A stretch of 64,000 nucleotides of DNA. Source: Mermis nigrescens (taxonomy: Eukaryota > Nematoda > Enoplea > Mermithida > Mermithidae). The stretch is from positions 1 through 64,000 of the forward strand of contig JAVLUZ010000706.1 in the NCBI GenBank assembly GCA_036768485.1. The letters are read 5' to 3'. The position numbers were made by a program, and so were the translations under genes. How positions within the stretch are numbered: position 1 is the first letter of the stretch; the number at the start of each line of letters is the position of its first letter. Of the stretch, positions 58,424 through 64,000 are shown piece after piece. Under the pieces are notes generated by a model that saw only the letters and a list, made by a program, of their open reading frames with translations, did no database searches and was not told the DNA's origin.

Positions 58424-58872
58424 CAGGCACGTAGCTGGCTGTCCTATTTTGGGGTGCCAAGCATACGTGGGCAGCAAGAAATTTGGGGGGGGGGGGTTCA
58501 AGATTTTTCAAAGGTCAAGAAATAGCCTTTAAAGTGGTGGTATGGCGAAAAACACCATTTTTCGACGTTTCTCATTGAGCACTATCTATTGGCATCAAAA
58601 AATTGCGAAAAAACGAAAAAAATTTTCAAAAATTGAATTCTGGGGGTGTTTTGATTTCTGGGGGGGGGGGGGTATTTTGGTTTCTCGGGGATGCATTCAC
58701 CCTAAACCCCCCAACCCCACGCCAAGGTGTGGTGCCAACACCAATTTTGGGGGGACTAAGCCCAAAAGGGCCAAAAATAGCACAGAATAATGTTTAAAAA
58801 GTCCTACTTTTCCGATTTTTCTGAATTTTGAGGTGTCCGGCCCCCTCATTTCCCTCCAGAGATACGTGCCTG
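58424..58872. mobile_element. hAT-type MITE, family C (copy 2), with nested MITE
   Basis: It starts CAGGCACGTAGCTGG and ends GATACGTGCCTG. The flanking octamers ATTGGAAT and GTTGGAAC match at 6 of 8 positions. A family A MITE is inserted at 58462-58731. The sequence to its right (58873-58916, ending GATCCGCCACTG) is the end of a family B element, so C probably landed in B. Confidence 0.72.
58462..58731 (+). mobile_element. hAT-type MITE, family A (copy 15)
   Basis: The insert starts CATACGTGGGCAGCAAG and ends CCAAGGTGTG. GTGCCAAG (58454-58461) and GTGCCAAC (58732-58739) match at 7 of 8 positions. Confidence 0.86.
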
Positions 58873-59321
58873 GTTGGAACCACCCTCCCTTAGGAAAATC
58901 CTCAGATCCGCCACTGCGCGTTAGCATATTACAAGCGTCTATGGCGACGTTCTTTTGGGATTGTGCTGCAAACACCAACAGGCATCAGACACAGTTGCAA
59001 CTTAGTGCACTGCTGTTTGCTTATTCCATTGTACCACCATTCCTGAACTGAACCTATCCTGGAACAAAGAAACTAACAAATAAATGTGCAAGCATGTGGA
59101 CATGAGGGAAAAATTGATAGGATATGGTGGTTTGGTAGGTACAACACAATGTTATGTTAACGGACCCGGACCCGCCAGGTCCGACTTTTTGGACCCGGAC
59201 CCAAGGTTGATAGAAATTTTGGACCCGGACCCGGACCCGACCTTCCTAAAATGTTGGACCCAGAACAGGACCCGGACCCGAATTTTCAAAAAAGTGGACC
59301 CGGCACAACCCTAATATACAC

Positions 59322-61065
59322 TAACCTTACTTAACTCTACAGCCCTTTTTATAGAAAAATTGCACCGCTGATTTTTTCAGTGGTACAGAGTTTTTCAGCA
59401 TGGCTGATATGGTGCCAGCATAATCTAAAAATAGCATCAGTTTTCCTGAGCATAGTTTACCATGTAGATGAGCAGGCAACATACATACATTTTACTCACC
59501 ATAGCGCACTGTTTGCAACGTGTTTGAAATGTATATGTTTTGCTACCTTATGTCTATAAGTATAAGATCAGTGTATGCATCATAATGATAAAATGACAGG
59601 GTTCCCTTTTTAATTTGTATACTAACACACGTTGTTGATTTGTGTGTATACAACAAATCCGAATTGGCATGTGACAGCTTGATCAATTATGAAATTAATA
59701 CAACAAGAAAAGTCAGATCTTCAATTTTGCAAAAATTAATGTGACTTGCAAATTTCTGGACTGGTCTAATTTTAGTTGTTGTTTTCCATGGCTTAACTGC
59801 ATGAAATCCAGAACTTTTTGCGAAAATCTTTGGAAGTCAATGAAAATTTCCCTAAAAGCATACTGGGTAGAGGGTTGTTGCTTACAAAAGGATGAAAAAT
59901 GTCAACATAAAGATGATTTTACTGCAATTTCAAATGAACTATTAAGTTGTTTGGGCCTCTTAGTAACTCTAACAATTTTATATAGGATAATTTCTTAAAA
60001 GAAATTCTTAATAAAAAGGATTTTCTTCACATTTCCACTTAAGTTCAATAATTATTTTACTAAAATAAACTTCACTATTTGAGCATGCCTATTAATTTCA
60101 ATGTGTTAAGTGCTGTACAATAATTCACATTCTTTTCTTTGATTTCTTTTGTGGTAGGCGGGATTTCAAGTGTGGGTTTTTTGAGTCACTTGTTTATTTT
60201 AATTTCAGTCTTGCCTTCCGTGCAATTTGCTATGACTTAGTCAAATGAAGCCGGTGAGGCAGAAAAATGCACACAATGTTGCCACATTTACTTTTGGATG
60301 CAGCTTTTTGTATCTTTTGAATGTGTGGCGTGTAAAAAGTAGATTCATCTGGTCATCTACGGGCGGTAGGCTAGATAGGGCGACCTTCTTCCATTCCTTA
60401 GATAATAAGTATGAAGTTTCGACTTTTATGTTAATTAAATTCTATTTCACTATCATCCCTCATTTCTGATATTCCATGCACAAGGTATTTGTGTCATTCT
60501 CAAGTAAAATTATCAAGTAATTACTTATTGCAGACATCACAGATTTTATTCATTTTGTCAACTATTCAAGATGTGGCAGTTCTTATATAAACTTTAATGT
60601 GGTACATGTGATTAACATTTACATCATATTCTTCATGTAGAAGCTCACCTAAAATTAATCTTGCAAAGCTTGGATAAAAGTCACACAGACTAATTTGTTA
60701 CCAGTTTTGCAAATAGTCTATTTAAGCTTGACACTGTTGTCATAGATCAAGATTTCATCATAAACCTAATTTGTCGAAAATGGATCAATTTTACATAACA
60801 TTACCATCCAATACTATAAGCAATAGGCAAAATATGCCTGTGCAGTTTATCATACATTTACCACAAAAATTGAAACTAATTAGTGATGGGATTGTGGCCT
60901 TTTGGAATTCATATATCCACACAGCTGGCAGACGTTAAAAAAGTCTAAAAGGTAAATTAGAGTTACAAGCATATATGATAAGTAATATTCTAGCATATGC
61001 ATTAGGGGGTATGCTTCTATTGACGTATTTGTGAATAGTTTGAAATTTGATGGTATGCCCAGAGG
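59322..61065. other. spacer, nothing firmly recognised
   Basis: AT-rich sequence. A frame at 59741-59998 (85 codons, ATG start, hydrophobic C-terminus ELLSCLGLLVTLTILY) is protein-like, but I know no family for it. Near 60870-61060 the sequence may hold the worn N-terminal side of the penton-like gene that follows. Confidence 0.35.
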
Positions 61066-61549
61066 AGGCATATGAGAGATAGTACAGTTTATAAGGAGTC
61101 AATAAAATGTATGCAGATTGTAATATCAAAAGACCATATCAAAAAAGTAATACTGTCGGAAAAGATGGCCAAGATTTTAGGATTTGATAGTGCAGTGATA
61201 GAAGAAACATCCTGGGTGGTTAGAAGAAACATCCTGGGTGGTTAGGGAGCCAAATCTAGTAAGCGCAAGGTTCAAAACTATGTACGTTGATGCCAACATT
61301 ACATTTAAAAAACCAAGATTGTAGGAGACGTTTCTGCACCTCTTTTGTGTATCATAAATGTTGAGGGATCTTACCCTAACATAATTGATAAAATTTATGA
61401 CACCCTTCACTAAGTCCCAGTTTTAGTAAAAAATTATTTCTAGCATACAAATTAAGATAAAGGACGATTTAAATGAGTTGATTCCATTTATGATAGAAAA
61501 AGTGATTGTCAAGCGGCATTTTAAAAAGATTAAAGCTTTGTATTTTTAG
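61066..61549 (+). pseudogene. Polinton-type penton protein, C-terminal part (copy 2)
   Basis: Same series as 22346-22833: KKVILSEKMAKILGFDSAVI, then, after disruptions, VGDVSAPLLCIINVEGSYPN, IKDDLNELIPF and KVIVKRHF before the TAG at 61547. A 22-bp direct duplication (GAAGAAACATCCTGGGTGGT and two more bases, at 61201-61222 and 61223-61244) brings in a stop. Further frameshifts lie near 61318 and 61430. It is more damaged than copy 1, but the two share stop position, spacing and following gene. Confidence 0.58.
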
Positions 61550-61550
61550 A

Positions 61551-61559
61551 TATAAATAG
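61551..61559 (+). promoter_or_regulatory. TATA box ahead of TBP-like gene (copy 2)
   Basis: TATAAATAG directly follows the penton-like stop codon and lies about 33 bases before the ATG at 61592, as in the first locus. Confidence 0.5.
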
Positions 61560-61591
61560 TCATGTCTATTTAAAATTCATTATTTTCAATC

Positions 61592-62113
61592 ATGATTAAG
61601 ATTCGAAATGTTGTTCCTACAGCTCGAGTCTCTAGTTGCATAAAATTAAGAGAAGCTGTGATGGAGTAGAATATGATCATAGAAGATTTAATGCTATGAT
61701 AAGAATAAAAGACCCCAAAACAATGGCTCTGTTATTCATTACTGGCAAACTCGTATGCATTGGTGCTGAAAGCGTTGAACAAAATAAAATTGCTAAAAGA
61801 AAAAATTTGCAAAATGTTGGAGAAAAGTGGATACGAGCTAAAACTAACTGAACATAGAATTCACAATATTGTAGGGTCGGGAAATTTAGGCGCAAATATA
61901 AATTTATGAGCTTGAGCACAAACATACAAAAAATTTGTTGAATACGAGCAAGAATTATTCCCCGGTTTAAAAATACGTTTCCCTGATGGCCCACCCTCTG
62001 CCCTTATTTTTACGATGGGAAAAATTGTCATAACAGGCGCGAGAAATGAAGCACAACTGAAACGATTTCAAAAACGCATAATATGTTTGACTGATGCATT
62101 CAAAATAGCTTAA
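61592..62113 (+). pseudogene. TATA-binding-protein-like pseudogene (copy 2)
   Basis: About 174 codons. First half: KIRNVVPTARVS, then VEYDHRRFNAMIRIKDPKTM, ALLFITGKLVCIGAESVEQN, closely following the TBP signature (EY.P..F.AVIMRI..P.T.ALIF.SGK.VC.GA.SE.Q). Second half: HNIVGSGNLGANINL, FPGLKIRFPDGPPSALIF, TMGKIVITGARNEAQLKRFQ. A frameshift near 61655, another near 61815 and stops near 61907 disable it. It is better preserved in the first half than copy 1. The duplicated saddle halves and total length fit the TBP core. Confidence 0.72.
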
Positions 62114-62486
62114 GCATAAGGTTAATGTTCATTCAAAACGTTGGGCAAACAGAAAGGTCGGCAACACATGACTGTATGCAGGGCACAAAACAGAAAAATA
62201 CTCACCCTTGCAGACAATCATTACTGGGTTAGTCATTGTCATTGAGACTTTCTTCGGCATCTTCTTATTCCTGCCCATCATAAGTGATAATAGCATAGCG
62301 GGATTAAATGATAAAGAGTGGCATAGTCCTCAATTTTTCATGCCTTCATACTCACAAAGACAGCTTAAATTAGAAAATTGGCGCACATTTTGCTTGACTA
62401 TATGAAGCTCTCTCAGCCAGCTGCTTAGCCTGTAGGACAAGGACTCACAGCTTCAGCGCAGGCCATGATTTTTTAGTTAAGAATGC
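62114..62486. other. spacer with remnant of F-box upstream sequence
   Basis: Bases 62327-62405 resemble 33360-33440, the DNA just upstream of F-box gene A (CATACTCACAAA, GCTTAAATTAGAAAA, TGGCGC). No F-box coding is seen. Confidence 0.4.
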
Positions 62487-62873
62487 TTACAGACTAAGGT
62501 TGTCTATATCGCTCAGAATATGCTCAATTTGCATATCAACAGTATTTTCGGTTGACAGTGTCCAAATAAAGCGACATTTCGGCCGAATATGTTGCCACAT
62601 TTTGCAATACAAAGATGTTTTGGAACGGGCCATTTACTCCTCTAAAGCTATAGCAAAAGGCCAGGAGCCCCGCCGATTATTTTTCCCTATTAACTCACGC
62701 TGCATGTTGTATTGTGCAGCAGCTGCTTTCCACTGATCTTTGTAGGCATCGGAGAAGCGGTTCCAAAAATATGTAGCGATCCGAGCAAGTTGGTAATCAT
62801 TATAAGGGAATAAAGAAAAAATGCGAGCTAACTCGGAGTGAAAGGTAATGAAGATTTCTTGACCAGAAGACAT
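62487..62873 (-). CDS. small protein(s) of unknown function, possible HMG-box likeness
   Basis: A 79-codon frame starts at the ATG at 62873 and ends with TAA at 62634. A second 48-codon frame begins with the ATG immediately after that TAA, in the same phase, and ends at 62487. The first contains YFWNRFSDAYKDQWKAAAAQ, faintly like the helix 2/3 part of an HMG box (W..L....K..W...A). The second is basic at its start (MARSKTSLYCKMWQHIRPKC). Either one gene is split by a stop or there are two abutting genes. I do not recognise the family with confidence. Confidence 0.35.
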
Positions 62874-63012
62874 TTTTGAGATGAAAAAATGAATGAGTGC
62901 GTTTTGGGGGAAAGGTCAATGATTTTTATACTTTTCTAAAAGCATGGAATTATGGGCTGTCTCTTCAAAAGCAGCTGAAAATCTTTACACTATTGTGCTA
63001 ATAAGATTTCTA

Positions 63013-63440
63013 TATAATTTTTCTTTTGTAGTTTTCTGTATAATGAAAAATTTAGTTAAGGTTAGACTTATTTTTGTAGTATAGGGTCAATAGCTAGATG
63101 CAAGTGACCATTTGAATTTCAATATTTTGCTTTTTTCTAAATAATAAAAACTTATTTTGAGTCGACAGCTGCACTTCAATAACAGATTTCCACATAATTT
63201 TTCTTTTGTAGTCTTCTGTATAATGAAAAATTTAGTTTGAGTTGGACCTATTTTTGTAGTAAAGGGTCAATAGCTAGATACCAGTGACCATTGAATTTCA
63301 ATAATACTTTGCTTTTTCTGAATGATGAAAACTTAGTTTGAGTTGACAGCTGCAGTTTAAAATAGGTTTCTAAAATATTTTGCTTCTGTACCTTTTTGAA
63401 TAATGAATACTTAGCTTGAGTTGACAGAGCAAATAGTTTA
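63013..63440 (+). repeat. tandem repeat, about 180-bp unit
   Basis: ATAATTTTTCTTTTGTAG occurs at 63014 and 63194, and a diverged third start near 63375. Each is followed by TATAATGAAAAATTTAGTT, AGGGTCAATAGCTAGAT and GTTGACAGCTGCA-type blocks. About 2.3 units. Not coding. Confidence 0.65.
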
Positions 63441-63559
63441 TCACACTAATAAAACTGTGTTATAGTATGTGTGTATATGCCGCCTCGTGATTAGTCAGTT
63501 CAATGTTATTATCTTTATTCTGATAGCGTTACTGAAATCGGCACCCTGTACTTGATGGG

Positions 63560-63908
63560 CTCATGTGACCTAGGGAGAAATTTGACGTTCTGCGTCTGCA
63601 TAGGGCCCAAAGTTCGGCACTACATGCCAATGCTTTGGGGATGACCCACTCAAGTTCAACGATTTGCGCCTCTAAGTTTTAATGTGTAGTGTACTTTAAC
63701 GTGTGACACTAAAAGTTCGGCCCTTCCCGCTTTTGCTTCAGGGATTGTACGGCCCAAGTTCGGCGCTTTGTGCCTAAACTTTAACGTGTAGCATGCTTTA
63801 ATGTGTAGTAAGGCCCCATTGTAGGCGCTTTGTGCCTACAATTTCAGAGTCTCTATGCTTAAGCGTATGCTATGCTTAACCATAGACTCTCAAGGGTCCG
63901 CCTTTACT
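63560..63908 (-). repeat. element terminus, right-type (third)
   Basis: Subterminal units with AAGTTCGGC.CT...GCC and TTTAATGTGTAGT lead to the hairpin TTGTAGGCGCTTTGTGCCTACAA and the double GCTTAAGC palindrome. The end at 63908 reads AGTAAAGGCGGACCC on the minus strand. It is the inverted relative of 20605-20900, where AGTAAAGCCGGACCC is seen. The rest, 63909-64000, shows nothing recognisable. Confidence 0.58.
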
Positions 63909-64000
63909 AATACCCGTATCCAACCAACCCAGACCTATATGTCACAAAACACAACAACATCAATGTTTAAGTTATATCAGCAACAAATACATACACAACA

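Larger units (their letters stand above)
56977..59313. mobile_element. non-autonomous hAT-like element, family H
   Basis: The element starts TAGGGTTGTGCCGGG and ends CCCGGCACAACCCTA, with the perfect duplication ATATACAC at 56969-56976 and 59314-59321. Subterminal arrays of GGACCCGGACCCG lie at 56995-57140 and 59160-59300. The interior has GGCGC-type hairpins near 57826 and 58209 and no transposase frame. Family C, A and probably B elements are nested within it. Confidence 0.86.

Noticed and set aside
20605..63908. one 43-kb Polinton-like element
   Set aside because: Outer flanks lack a matching target duplication, two more right-type ends lie between, and no polymerase B, integrase or ATPase gene was found.
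1..64000. CRISPR arrays, rRNA genes or bacterial operons
   Set aside because: No regularly spaced repeats with unique spacers, no rRNA-like sequence, and no compact gene order were seen.

Overview
This window looks like a repeat-rich, gene-poor piece of an invertebrate animal genome assembly. It is AT-rich, holds spliceosomal-type introns in F-box genes, a Ty3/gypsy-type LTR retrotransposon, many hAT-type DNA transposons, and a 100-base scaffold gap. I cannot name the species. No clearly intact host gene is visible. Nearly all recognisable coding sequence belongs to mobile elements or to integrated viral sequence, and almost all of it is broken.

Layout. (1) 1-20600: intergenic DNA with short non-autonomous transposons, a 900-bp foldback element, a G-rich minisatellite, a degenerate tRNA-like gene and diverged tandem repeats. 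(2) 20605-25600: a terminal-repeat segment with hairpins, then two adjacent pseudogenes on the + strand: the C-terminal part of a Polinton/Maverick-type penton (minor capsid) protein and a TATA-binding-protein-like protein. A second TBP half-copy follows. (3) 25640-32320 (- strand): an endogenous viral element from a positive-strand RNA virus replicase of the alphavirus-like supergroup, ordered methyltransferase, FtsJ, variable region, SF1 helicase, RdRp N-terminus. Three hAT MITEs with 8-bp target duplications interrupt it. (4) 32320-38160 (- strand): two paralogous F-box genes. The exon of one runs in frame into the viral replicase. The DNA upstream of each leads into a terminal-type repeat (ends near 34377 and 38158). 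A 1.8-kb hAT element sits in the second. (5) 38160-41214: duplicated segments and a scaffold gap. (6) 41315-54508 (- strand): an LTR retrotransposon with gag, an envelope-like glycoprotein placed between gag and protease, two aspartic protease modules, RT, RNase H, integrase, and an extra exonuclease-like ORF. It is interrupted by a 2.6-kb hAT element and a MITE. (7) 54509-56976: a second copy of the 39.9-41.2 kb segment carrying two extra MITEs. (8) 56977-59313: a nested hAT element. (9) 61066-63908: a second penton plus TBP-like pair, a small two-frame ORF, tandem repeats and another terminal-type repeat.

How it fits together. The repeated order terminal repeat, penton, TBP-like, (F-box region), terminal repeat suggests fragments of one Polinton-like element family that carries TBP-like and possibly F-box cargo. 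These fragments acted as landing ground for an RNA-virus integration, an env-bearing gypsy element and at least seven hAT families. The insertion order can be read from nested target-site duplications. Most functional calls rest on motifs read by eye; no database search was possible.
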